From the NCBI RefSeq assembly GCF_035222485.1, contig NC_085923.1:2976001-3040000 (forward strand): a stretch of 64,000 nt of DNA. Direction: 5' to 3'. This DNA comes from Podospora pseudoanserina (Eukaryota > Ascomycota > Sordariomycetes > Sordariales > Podosporaceae). The notes beneath the pieces are model-generated. The model ran no database searches and was not told the origin of the DNA. It saw nothing but the letters and a program-made list of their open reading frames with translations. Of the stretch, positions 11,918 to 23,410 are shown in pieces (position 1 is the stretch's first letter; each line of letters starts with the position of its first letter). A program made the position numbers and the translations under genes.

Positions 11918-13660
11918 TCACTCCTGACAAATAATGCTCTTCATCTTCTCAATAGTATCCCACCCAACCTCTTCTATCCACAACACCTTCATAGACCAAC
12001 CTCCGATTTCAGGATTGTTGATCTTGTTCCGCCCACCAGCCTGAGACGCCCCCTTGGGCGCTTTAGAGATGCGGCAGATACACCGGCACAGCTTTCTCTC
12101 ACGCTCGACCTCATTTTGTTGCGAGAATTGCGACGGAGGTGGCCCAGCCGAAAGGAAGATGCTACTCAGTTTATCAAGAACCCCGTCGGGCCTCCAATTC
12201 TCCAACACACCCCAGACATGGGGCTTCAAATCTTTCCACAGGTCCATGAACAGAAAGTGCTGCGTTCGAGACGAGTTGTCATGTTTGATGACATTGAAGA
12301 GTGGAATCTGAGTGGCAGAGGGTCGGTTTCGGTGTGAGTAGTTCACTCGCGCGTAGAGCTCGTACACGACATCTCGGTCTTGGGATGAATTCCGAACGTT
12401 CTCCGCGATGAGATGCCCGAGGCGGAAGCAAGTGCGTGAAACGGTGTTATTTGAGAGTCCGCACACGGGAGATTTGTCCCGAAGTGTCGATGGGAAGGGC
12501 GGTCGATTGAATGGCCGAACCACAAGCTGGTGAGATGGAGCCAACTCAGGTTTCTGCGAATGAGTTGACAAAATTTCAGGTACTGGCTGAGATTTAGGCG
12601 GGTCAACGGAATGGGACCTGGCTTGTGAGGCTAGTTGGTCCACGATCGGGCTCCAATCAATATCTGAGTCCATGAGGTCCTCATCCTCTTCTGGCCCCTC
12701 TGCAGGCTTGCCGTGAGAAGACCTTTTAAGGTCCGGATCGTACGTCCCCACAGACGAGATGCTGCTCATATCTCGTAGCACGCTGGTCGGTGGTGATTGG
12801 CGTGATGGTCGGTCGATCGAGTCTGCCAACTTCACCAAATCCTCTTCATCGAGCGACGCCACCGAGTAGCTTTCGTCTTCGCCCTCAACTTTCGGCATGT
12901 TGGAAAAAGACATAAGATTGACAGCGACACCTCGAGGGTCAAACATGTTGCAATCTGCGTAGGGTAGTTCCTGGGTTTCCTGGTTGCGTTGGGGCCCGTT
13001 GTGGTTGGCAGGACCATCCTCCTGTTTGTTGCCATTCTCGCTATGTCCCCATGTTCGAGTTGAGTCTGGAAGAGAACACAAACTCATAGTGTGCCTTGCG
13101 CTAGGAAGCACACCATTGACGTCTGTTTGGAGAGTTGCCCCAGGTGTTGCGGGATGACATTGTTGAAGGTAGGTCTCATCGATGAACTGGTCCAACTTGG
13201 AGACCGTCGCTGCCAACGACCCGGGGTTTGCGGCATCCACATCGTCTGTGGTCGAAAAGGACCACAAGTTGACGGTGGATGAGGCATTGGCTAGCTCACT
13301 CGTTGGCTTAGGCGTCGGATAGGCGACGGCGACGGAGGCATTCTTTGGGTAATTCTGTGCAGACAAATGGGCAGGGAGATCAACATAGCTTAGCCGTGCT
13401 TTCTTCGCGGGCCGCCGGAGCCCGAGCTCTTCGTGATCATCTTGAGAGTCTTCGGACAGGTCGTAGGGGTCCTTCGATTCCGAACCCAACTCTTCTGGGC
13501 GAAACAGGCCTCCGTTCTGGTGCGAGACCGAAGTCTGGGCATGTCTTGACTTCGGTAGCCTTTGCAATGTCAGTTAGTGGAGTTAAAGAAGCGTGGGAAT
13601 GGTGGACACGACTCACGTTTTGGTGACCTTCCCAGCCAGCTGAGACTGCCGTTGCTCCAT
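11918..13660 (-). CDS. Conserved-looking hypothetical protein, possibly nuclear
   Basis: I do not recognise this 561-aa protein. Two exons: 13660-13617 (the start MEQRQSQLAGKV) and 13559-11918. The 57-bp intron begins GTGAGT, ends GCAAAG and carries an ACTAAC branch site. The N-terminal half is Ser/Pro/Asp-rich and looks disordered, with a basic cluster RRPAKKAR at residues 63-70 that could be a nuclear localisation signal, and an acidic run PEEDEDLMDSD further on. The C-terminal third (from about SNNTVSRTCFRLGHL) is more hydrophobic and ordered, with VVYELYARVNYS and HFLFMDLWKDLKPHVWG blocks; it is likely the conserved domain. The ATG at 13660 was chosen because the longer uninterrupted frame lacks an ATG near the splice acceptor. 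It is divergent from the LSB5-like gene, about 0.93 kb away. Confidence 0.7.
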
Positions 13661-14510
13661 CGTCACCAGCCTCTGTCCCGGTGTACACTGCTTTAAGAAA
13701 GTGCGTGTATTCTGTCGACGCAGGTTTGTGACAAAGGCCAAGAGAGCCAGCTGTGACAGACCTCAGAGACACCCGAAAAGTATTCCTCAAGAAAGTGAAA
13801 TTTGGTCTCCGCCATTCTCCCACACATTTTCTCTTCAGATTTGTGCGATTCGTGGGGTGGTCTTGCCTTTGCGTGTAAGTCATTCCTTCCTATCTTGTCC
13901 AACTCCCCCCTGGCAAGGCCCCTGAGACGACTAGACAGCTGGCTGGCAGCTGCAGCCGCCTAACAGCTGACTGTGCTTGGCAGGCGCAACCAGGAGCTGT
14001 TGAATGGCCCAAGCTTCGGCGCCATTGACGATGATCACCGAGGAGTTGCGGGGCAGTTGCCATGATGCGAGTTTCCCGGGAATGTGACACCTTTGCCTGC
14101 TGCAGCCACTTGAGACGGCTTTTTCGTCTGTTGATGGCCAACTTTCCACCGTGTCATATCCAATGTATTGTGAGCGTACAATATTCGCGTCAACCTCTTC
14201 TCCTCCAGGTGTTCTGAACGTTGTGTGAGGGGGCTTAGCACTTCACTGCCCTCAAGCTACCCCGCCATCTCCAGTGTTATCTTATCGCGCAACAACCACA
14301 AGGTGCGCCCAAGCCGGCCTTGACAGGACGCTTGCGCATGCCCGGAGCCTCATTATCGTCTCGCCGAAACTTTGCTATTTACGTCGCTTGAAGGGATTTT
14401 TCATCTTTTGCTTCTTTCTGAAGGCCATCTAATACCGTTTCTAAACCTCGGTTAGCATCTCGATGAGGTGACATCTCAGCAGGGTGTGTTCTGTCTCCCT
14501 GAGTGAAGTG
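13661..14510. promoter_or_regulatory. Divergent promoter region
   Basis: About 0.9 kb between the start of the minus-strand hypothetical gene and the plus-strand LSB5-like gene, so it must contain both promoters. No recognisable ORF. CA/CT-rich patches near 14280-14420 suit a 5' leader on the plus strand. No operator can be named from the sequence. Confidence 0.45.
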
Positions 14511-14558
14511 ATGTGAAACAACTCAACATGTGAAAGCAATAGCTGACTGATGTGCTAG
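14511..14558 (+). promoter_or_regulatory. Cluster of minimal uORFs before the LSB5-like start
   Basis: Within 81 bases of the main ATG are two start-stop elements, ATGTGA at 14511-14516 and 14528-14533, and one two-codon uORF, ATGTGCTAG at 14550-14558. A further ATGAGGTGA lies at 14463-14471. If in the mRNA they would each load and release ribosomes before the main start. An alternative is a 5' UTR intron: GTGTGT at 14484 to CTAG at 14558 with a CTGAC branch site (14543-14547) would remove the three elements. Confidence 0.4.
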
Positions 14559-14591
14559 TGATCCGGCACACATAAACTACTCTCCACCATC

Positions 14592-15928
14592 ATGTTCTCC
14601 CAAAAGAAACCCTACACGGCTGTCACCGTCACCATCGAACATTTGACGAGTGAGGCGATACCGGAAAATGATCTCAGTGGAATCCCAGAACTCGTCGAAG
14701 TCATCAACCTCCAGGATTCAGGTCCTTCAGAAGCCGCACGCGCCATCAGAAAGAAGCTCAAGTACGGAAATCTCCACCGGCAACTCCGCGCCCTCACCCT
14801 ACTGGACGGTCTCATTCAGAATGCCGGCCCCCGCTTCCAGCGAAGCTTTGCTGACGAGGCTCTGCTTGAGCGTTTGCGGTTTTGCGGTAAGGCTCAGCTG
14901 TCTGACCCGGAGGTGAGGAAGAAGTGTACAGAGCTCTTCCGCAGCTGGGCCGTCCAATACAAGGGCGTCCGCGGACTGGAACAGATTGCTACTCTTCACA
15001 ACGAGCTTCCTAAGAGAAAGCAGGTAGTGACTCAGGAGAGGTCCAAGGTGATCAAGGAAACATCAAACCCCTTTGGGGATGATGACGATGAACTCAGAAG
15101 CCCACCGGCGGCAGGTCCATCCCAGTCTGGACCTCGCCATGGCCTTGAAACAAGGTCAGCCGGTACCGTTCAATCTTTTAGCCATACTTCCAAGGACGAC
15201 AAGAAAAAGAAGGATAAGAAGGGCAAGAGACGCCAGCCGTTCAATCTCGAGGCTGAAAAGGAGCAGATGAAGGCCCATATCGCCGAAGCCTCCATTGCCT
15301 CGATCAATCTTACCAACACACTGCAGACCATCAACCGAGAAAAGGAGCGCATCTCGGAAAATCAGGCGGCGGTGCAGCGGTTTGAGGCTTGTAAGAGTCT
15401 TCGCAGGAAGATTCTGCGTTATGTGAGTCCACTGATACATCCAGTTTCGCCAGATTATTGTCTAACAGCAGTCTAGATCCATTATGTGGAATCCGAGGAA
15501 TGGCTCGGCAGCCTTCTATACGCAAACGACACGCTCGTCACGGCACTCATGACGTTTGAGCAGCTTGACCGCTCCATTGATGCGGACAGTGATTCTGACG
15601 ATGAACTTGCCGAGCAAGCGCACCTGTACCGAAGTATGTACTTTTTCTCCATTGCAATGGTCTGATTCAAATGCTAACCCATTCTTTAGTGGCGACAGAA
15701 AAGGCAAAAGGCAAAGAGCCAGGTTCGCCATCGAGGCCCAGATCTCCAGTTGCCGGTATGGCTAGTCTCAACATTACGTCTCCTGCTCGACCATCAGCTC
15801 CACCACGGCCATCCGCACCCAAACCGTCTATTCAACGCCGCGTTGAGCCGTCCGATGATGAAGACTCGGAGGAAGAGGAAGATGACAACCCGTTTGCTGA
15901 CCGGAATGCCGTCCTTAAGGCGGAGTGA
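14592..15928 (+). CDS. lsb5: VHS/GAT-domain endocytic adaptor, LSB5-like
   Basis: Homologue of yeast Lsb5, which links actin regulators and ubiquitinated cargo during endocytosis. Three exons, 14592-15422, 15477-15633 and 15690-15928, giving 408 aa. Introns are 54 and 56 bp with TCTAAC and GCTAAC branch sites. A VHS domain fills about residues 5-150 (YGNLHRQLRALTLLDGLIQN is its core helix pair). A charged linker carries NPF at 159-161 and a Lys-rich run (DDKKKKDKKGKRR). A GAT-like three-helix region at about 215-330 crosses the first splice junction. The acidic tail ends DDNPFADRN, with NPF at 396-398, a motif bound by EH-domain endocytic proteins. Yeast Lsb5 has the same order and a similar length. 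Animal GGA/TOM1 share VHS-GAT, but no GAE or clathrin box is seen here. Confidence 0.85.
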
Positions 15929-16572
15929 GCATGAGGATTGGTGACGGGGAAGTCATGGCTGGTAGGGTGAGCGATCTTGGAAGACTTGTTTGAAGCGGAT
16001 TACTATCATTTGGGTACTTTTATCTCAAGGGCAAACCTTTGGCAAGAAAGGTCGTCACCCCAGCTTCGTGACATATCCCTTCCTTGTTGGGTGACTGATC
16101 TTGGTGAAGAATGGACATTATGGCCTTAGCATTGCAGCCCCTGATATGGTATTCCTGACTGTTGCGGAGTTACTAATGCTCACTTGATCTTGCGCCGATA
16201 TCGCTCCCTTTTGAGATTTGTTATGTAGGACAAAGGCTGATATATGGAAGATGGGCTACACAAAACAGGACTTCCATCCAAGTAAACACAAGTTATATAT
16301 TTTAGCATGACACAGGCTTGCCTCAAGGGCTCGCTTTGCTTATGTCGTTGTACTCTTTCGTTACTATTTCAGTGGTTTTTGGAAGAATATCAGTGCAAAT
16401 GGCTACTACCATGAACCAACATCATGAGCCTCTACTGGTGTACATGATATCAACGTGGGGTGATGCCCCCGTACACAACCACGTTACGATGTGTACCTCG
16501 TGACGAATATTTGTGTAAAATCTCATAAAGTAGTATTCGTGCCATGGGAAAGCAGAAGCTATAAGGGGAGTC

Positions 16573-16600
16573 CAACAACAACAACAACAACAACAACAAC
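16573..16600. repeat. (CAA)n microsatellite
   Basis: A run of about nine CAA units in the intergenic region downstream of the LSB5-like gene. A similar CAA/AAC run occurs at 42262-42295. Confidence 0.9.
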
Positions 16601-18314
16601 CCCGCTTCTTGGCAGGAGAAGTTCTTGAAAGGTGTTTTTGTGTGATGGTGATACTATGGGTGGGTATCTATCTGCTGTGGATACGCACTTGATGTCGTGT
16701 GCTTGTCATTTTGGAGGGATTGGGGACACGAAAATCTGGGAACGGTAGACCGGGAGGGGATATGGTGGATGTGTGACGATGGTTCTTTCGATGTTGAGAG
16801 AGGGGAGAGTGTGTTTGATGGATCAGAATACCTATCTAGCTGGTGTTTGTCTCGAGGAGAAAACAGATGCCTGCCGGGGAGTGGCTGTGGAATGGGTAAA
16901 CAAAAAGGGGGGGTGGTGATGAGCTGTTTGTTCCACTGGAAAGGGGTAAACTAGTTTGTGATGGTCATGGGTGGGGGACAAGACTTTTGGGGAACAGGAT
17001 GGGGAATAAATGATAGGAGTGACTTGATCTTTGTTGCTGCAGAGCAAAAGAAAAGTGCAGTATGCAGTGGAGACGTGGTAAAATGCACGACATTTGGGGG
17101 AGATGACTGCTTGCATTTGCTGTAGGGTCTGGGTGATGTCCACGTCAATGGGGGTCCAGACCTTGGGGTTTGAGTCTGAAGTCATGCCCTCGAGTTGAGA
17201 GCATCTCGACTCCCTTGGCGGGTTTGTCAGGTGAAACCGACAATGGGAACAAGCACTGGGGGTGAGACATTAGGGTCCAATCTGATAGGGAAGAATGTGA
17301 CTACCATTTTTTAGGGCGGTCATTGTCTTTTTTCCCACGATATGCGGGAACAAACAAGTTTGATGGTGGTGGTGGTGGTGGTGAAGGTTGTTCATGTCAT
17401 GCTGATGGGGTGCCACCCGGGTCCAAGGCTTTCGTAATGGTACCTTTCCCGAAGTCACTGTTGGTGTTGCTGGAGTTTACTGATGGTGGGCAGGATAAAA
17501 TGAGATAAATTCTATGGGAATTATTTTGCTTGGAGATAACGGTGAGGAGTTGTCAGGTGGTGGGAATACTGACGATAGCTACCCCGCGCAAAACGGAAGC
17601 TTTCGATCTGTAACACCCCAAGCCACTCAGCCCAACAAGAGTGAGGCGGTGCTGGATGCTCAGCCATACTTTAGTTTCCTGGGGAAGTGATGGACGAGCT
17701 GAAATGGTCTGCAAGTGGCCAAAATTAGATAGCTGGACTTTGCCTTTGCCAGACATTATTGAAGACACCAAAGATATCTCAGGACACCCATAGTCAATGC
17801 CATCATTCTTCTTCAGAATACTCTCAGCAACCTCTTCATCATGTGTGTCGCCGTATATGCAACGACATGTAAGCACCTCGTTGTGGCTTCCGGCGCTGCT
17901 CCGATAGGTAGCAAGACCGGCCACGAGAAGCTCTTTGTCATCAACGGTGACGTTCCAAATCTTGATCGCAAAGTCACACTTGAAAATTAACGGCAAATTA
18001 AATGATAGACTGGAAATAAATACTGGAATAAAATGATTTATCCCGCGGTGGACTCACAACTGACTTCTAGAAGCATATTGATAGGACGATTTAACCATCA
18101 CATGGACGCGCTTCGCCGTCCCGTTTATCCCTCCTCCGTCCCGCCCTTCCCCAAGAGCTTGACGCCCCCCCGCACTCGGCCCCAAAAGCTCTACTTTCGG
18201 GATAAGTTGGTGTGTGGCCGACAGCCCCTCGGGCCATGGTACCTTGAAAAAATGCTGGTCATCTGGTTGCCAACTCATCAACTCTTTTACCAGGTGAGTC
18301 GCAGCCCCGTCCCT

Positions 18315-18340
18315 CATCCATCCATCCATCCATCCATCCA
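18315..18340. repeat. (ATCC)n microsatellite
   Basis: About six and a half copies of the tetranucleotide CATC/ATCC, non-coding. Confidence 0.9.
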
Positions 18341-21226
18341 TGATATCAAGCCATCCTATGGAAATGGAGTTCCAATTCCATTCCGCCGGCTGCCATCCCG
18401 AATCCAGGCTGAAGTTACTGACCGTCTTTTCTTCCGAAAGCAGGGAATTTGACAAGCACCGACGAATGGAAATGCCAATGCTATCACTGTCAAATCATTG
18501 TGCCTCTTGTTTGACAACCACCGTCGTCATACATTCCCGCTCTCCCAAGTCACGACCACCTTGCTCGCAGCAATCATTGCATGCCTCACCTACACAAACT
18601 CGGTCACTCCAGCCGGGCAACAAACACGAGGAAGCAAGCAGCAAGCAGCCTTGCCCTTCATCCTATCCCTTATCTGCCGAAGCTGCCAAAACCCGCTCAC
18701 AAAGTTGATATCTGACATGACTAGCGAACAACAGCGCTGCGAAAAGGAGGCGTCAAGTCAGTAGGGCTCTGGTACAGACGCTGATAGGAACGCTTAAGAC
18801 ATGACATGACATGACGCTGTCCCGGCCGCGCGGTTGCGGTTGGGCGCCAAACCTGCCGCACTCTCACCCGTCCGCCATCATCACCTTATCACCTGTCAGA
18901 ACGTTGAAGCGTCAATCGGGGGCTGTCGTCACGATCAGTTGGTGCTGGCCCGGACGGGGCTGGAACTTGGACACGATGTCTAACTGGCAGGTCACCACTC
19001 ACGCCTCGGTGTAAAGATAGGTGGGCAAGGTAGGTCGGGCCAATATGGGAGATGGATGGCTTGACGTGGCAGTTGGACCACATGTCTTGCTGTTTTATCT
19101 CTCACCGGGCATTTCTTTCTTTTGGCACCTTTTGGAGCCATGCAACCGGCAGTGAGGTCGATGAGTCCGATTTGAGGCCTCAGATGCAGCTGCATGGCGT
19201 CTGCACGTTCAGCACTTGATGCTGCACTTGCCACCGCTGACAGACTTCGGGATTTTTCTCTTCTTCTTTGCGACGAGACGCTAGGGATCGTGATCTTCGA
19301 TCATGTTGGTATCGTATGCAGAGGCTGAAGGCGGATTCAGAAGAGGCCAATTGGTAGTTCCGCATTCAACCGCCATTCCATTGCTGATCCTCTTGGCCAG
19401 CTGTCACCTGGGCATACGAATATGCGGTTGATTTGGGCTCTCTTTTCGGCAATTTCTTCTATTCTCCAATGTTTATCTCTTCCAACACAGCAAGGCTTAG
19501 GACTCTGATCACGTCGAGTTTTACAGATCGCAAGACAACCAGCCATTGAGCACCATGCCAATTAGTTCCGTTACATGGTTGGAGCCTTCGTCATCTGCCA
19601 TACTCGGCTATTATATGCTGGACTTTTAGAATATCGACTGGCCTGGGATTGATGACTGCTTGGCCATGCAGCTGGAACTCGGCAAAGCACGGCTGGCCAT
19701 TGTTGGATTGATTTCTGAAGAAGTACCAAAGACATATCCAGGGACAAAGCCGGGATCTCTGAGTTACATTCCATCAGTGCCCAGTACATGCCTACTTGTC
19801 CCTGGGGCAGCACCTTTGGCTTCAAAGCTATTTGCTTCTGCAAGTGCGGCCGCCACGAAATGCATGCGACAGGTGAATGCATTCTGGACGCAGCGAGATT
19901 GAACCTTGACTTCGTAAGCTTCCTTCCTCATACTGTAGGTGGAATAGCAATCGAGACTCCGATATCATACGTACCTAGTAAAGTGACCTGCTACATTGAA
20001 AAATAGAGAGATCAATGATACTTCTAGCATCTTCTAGCAACCATCGCGATTGTTGCCATAACTATTCAGGATACGACCTGTAACCAAAGTCCAGTACAAG
20101 ATGTTGTTCTGGTAAGCTCAGTCGTCGGGGGTGGAATACCGGAAGCCATCCGACAAGCGAGACAGGAGGGCTCACCGAGCAATATAAGCTTGTCTCGAGT
20201 CTGCCGGATAGCTCTATATGCTGCCCATCCCATGTTGCTGCAAATAATACAATTCGTTCTATATATCAACGCCAATTTCTCGGGTACCTAGATTACCTTG
20301 TCTCGTTCCACGTGGAAGTGCCGACGACTGAGACGATTTATCCGGAATATCCAGACCTCCATGCCTCCCGTTCATCCACGGTTTACACCTCTGTACACGG
20401 GAGCCGGGTTTGTCGCTCGGTTGAGGAATCTCTCCCGAAGCCAAGATGAGTTTGGTTTCTACCGGGCCGTCGCTATGCTCACATGGCTCGAGGTCAACCT
20501 TGACGTACCGAAACATGGGGATAGGTACGCTTGTATGGACTTTGCACCATACCTCCTTGTTTAGTGTGCCTGCAAAGGCCCGAAACCGATTTTGGCTGTT
20601 GGTCCGCCAAGAAGACACCATCAAGAATACCACCCAACCGTTGAAGAATAAACATTCATCCGCCAGACATTCCTTGTTACACTTAAGAAAGGGGCTCAGG
20701 GGGTCACCACTGGAGAAGTCTTAATGGTGTTGAAGCTCACCGAGCCTCACCTTGTCTCAGATGAGCTTAGCGTGGATGTCTTACCTCGGAGCCCCACATT
20801 CGGCAGCCCCACAGTTGACGTCCGGGTGGTGCTGCAGCTTCACGAACTCCAGAAGCAGCGAGCTCTTGGCCTTGAACAATCGAAAGACATTCGGATATCT
20901 GAGTCACATGCCAAGAGCTTCACATCGCCGCATTAGCAATCGTTTCTGTATGATTCATTTTGAGTAAGAAGCTCGATTGCCACTCAAAAGGGTAGAAGGG
21001 TTTTATTTATTTATTCTTTCTCGGGGTTTCGCTTTCCAGTTTGGTCTCCTTCAACACATTCAACAACAACTGGTCTTGGCGCTGTTGCCACTGCTCACTT
21101 AACGACCATCTTTCATTTTCACCACTGACGGTCAATACCTCATCAACAACGAACAAAACACCATCACTTTTATTTTGTTATTGTCAAAAACAATATCTAG
21201 AGACGTCAGTTCAACAAGACGACATA

Positions 21227-23410
21227 ATGATACCCCACCACCCCAAACCCGGCACCAGCACAACCCACAGCACCCAAGCAGTAACCTCCCCCCCACGCCC
21301 CTCCCGCGTCGTCCCAAAACCCATTCCCCCTCAACAAACCCTCGACACTCGAACCTACCAAATCAACCAGCTCAAACGCCGCTACCCCTCCCACAAGGAA
21401 ACCTCGTTGCCAGGCGGCACCGGCACCTCCCTCAGCTTCAACCTCGTCCCGTCAGACCCCGACTTCCCCTTTGACCTCCCCCAGCTGGAATGCGACCTCC
21501 ACATTCCTTCTAAATACCCCAAGTCACCCGCCAAATTACACGTCAAAAACTCTGATATCCCCCGAGGCTTCGCGATTAACATCGAAAAGGGATGGGACAA
21601 GCTGGTTGAGGAACGGAAGGGGGGAGGCGGGACGCTGTTGAGTCTGGTAAATGGGCTTGACAAGAGATTAGAGGGGTTGCTGAGCGAGGAGAAGGCCGAG
21701 ACGGTGAAATTGACGATTTTTAAAGACACCAGACACCTGGATCGGCAGCGAGTGGAGGAGGAGGAGGAGGAGGAGTCAAAAACTGAACCGGTTGTTGTGC
21801 CTCCTGTTAGGAGAGCTTACATCCCCTTGGAGACCTTCACGCAAGCCCAGATTGCAGAGGCGAAAGCCCGGCGCGCGCAGGAAGTTAGACAGCTCGAGGC
21901 AAGAATGGGGCGGTTACAGCATTATCACCGGTCGAGTGATGGGATTATTTACACGTTGCCTCTTGATCCGAAGAAGAGGGCCGAGTTACCGGGGGAGTTG
22001 AAGGGGGTCATGTCGGTGCAGTTGGTTGTGCCGTTGTTGTATCCGTTGCAGAATTTGAGGGTGCTGCTGAATGATGTTGAGGGAGGGAAGGAAGGGGAGG
22101 AGCTGGCGGAGGGGGTGGAGGAGTTGTTTAGTAGGAAGGCGGGGGAGTTGGTCAAGAAGGAGGGGAGTGAACAGGGGGAGAAGATGGGGTTGGTGGCGAT
22201 GGTGAATTGGTTGGCGCAGAGGATTCATTTGTTGGTTAGGGAGGTGGTGAGGGAGAGGGAGAAGAGGAGGAAGGAGGGGGAGGAGGGAGGGGAAGGTGAA
22301 GGAGGTTGAGGTTAGGGAGGCGGAGCATGCTGCTAGTGTTGAGAGGGTTGGGCAGGTGGATAGGGGGCATTTGCATGTTATTCCCAGGCCGCCGGAGTGG
22401 GGGTTTGGAGATGATGGGACAGAATCTTCTAACTACGACTCTGAGGATGAGGATGATGAGGGTGGTGCTGAGCTTGGGAAGGATAGCGAGGAAATGGGGG
22501 GGTCGCCACTGCCTACTCGGACGATTGAGAAGGGGACAGCGATGTTATTCCCTTCGATTGAACTGCATGGGATTGAGCTGCTTCAGGTGTCGGTTCTGAG
22601 CCTCAATGTCAAGTGCGATCGTTGCAAGACGCTGAACGAAGTCACGGGGCTGAAGAATAACCTGGATAAGGCGAGCAGCTGCAAAAAGTGTGCCACTGCT
22701 TTTACTGTTGGGTATCGGCAAGAGCTGGTGCACATGAACTCCACAAGGGCGGGCTTCATTGATGCTACTGGGTGTACAGTTGCCGATTTGTTACCAAGGT
22801 ATGTCTTATTCTGCTTTCTAGTCTCTCGTGAGACATTGATTGACACAATCACAGCACCTTTGTCCCAACATGCGGCAAATGCTCCCACCCCTCTCTCGGC
22901 CTCGTCTCCGTCCGCGGCGAGACAACGACCAACATCTGCCGGGAATGCCACGCCCGCTTCGCCTTCAAGATCCCCGACGTCAAATTCCTCGACTACGCCC
23001 CCGGCATGCACACTAGGCTACCGCCTACCTCTGGTCCTCGCCGCAAGACAGAAAAACTGGGTCTTCACGCTGGTGAACCTCTCCCGGAAAAGGGGTCCTG
23101 CCAGCACTACAAGAAGAGCTACAGATGGTTCCGGTTTTCGTGCTGCTCAAAGGTGTATCCGTGTGACAAGTGCCACGATGCGGCTGAGGAGCACATCAAT
23201 GAGTGGGCGAACAGGATGATTTGCGGGTGGTGTTCACGGGAGCAGAATTACAGTGTGGAGAGTTGTGCGTTTTGCGGAAGGAGCGTGATTGGGAAGAGGG
23301 GCAGTGGGTATTGGGAGGGGGGGAAGGGGACGAGGGATAAGAGGTTGATGAGGAGGGGGGATAAGAGAAAGTATAGACGGGTGGGAGGGGGGGAGACGAG
23401 GAAGGATTGA
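21227..23410 (+). CDS. CHY zinc-finger domain protein
   Basis: Zinc-binding protein ending in a CHY-type zinc finger, a fold found in ubiquitin ligases (RCHY1, Hot13) and in larger fungal proteins of unsettled function. The C-terminal half carries many paired cysteines: CDRCKTL and CKKCATAF near 22620-22700, CGKC and CREC after the second intron, then CQHYKKSYRWFRFSCC, PCDKCHD, CGWCSREQNY and CAFCGRS. The N-terminal half has long Glu/Arg-rich helices. The first ATG is 21227. The last intron, 22799-22854, is clear. To join the first half to the second the frame must shift: either an intron 22247-22310 (GTGAGG..TTGAG, entirely without a pyrimidine tract), giving 687 aa, or a one-base indel in the G/A-rich tract 22250-22320. 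The frame after the junction (HLHVIPRPPEWGF) reads as family-like sequence, so both halves belong together. Confidence 0.8.

Larger units (their letters stand above)
15929..21226. other. 5.3-kb stretch with no supported gene
   Basis: Contains the 3' UTR of the LSB5-like gene and the promoter of the CHY zinc-finger gene. Microsatellites at 16573-16600 (CAA), 17364-17383 (TGG) and 18315-18340 (ATCC). The longest frames (17553-17996 minus, 18033-18452 plus, 20259-20633 minus) lack an ATG start, a convincing splice model or any motif. The last 180 bases before 21227 are pyrimidine- and CAA-rich, as expected for a 5' leader. Confidence 0.4.

Noticed and set aside
17553-17996. Minus-strand 147-codon frame with protein-like composition
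   Set aside because: It begins with TTG, not ATG. A GTGAGT..TTTTCAAG intron joining it to an upstream frame does not keep the phase. It may be a fragment but cannot be supported.
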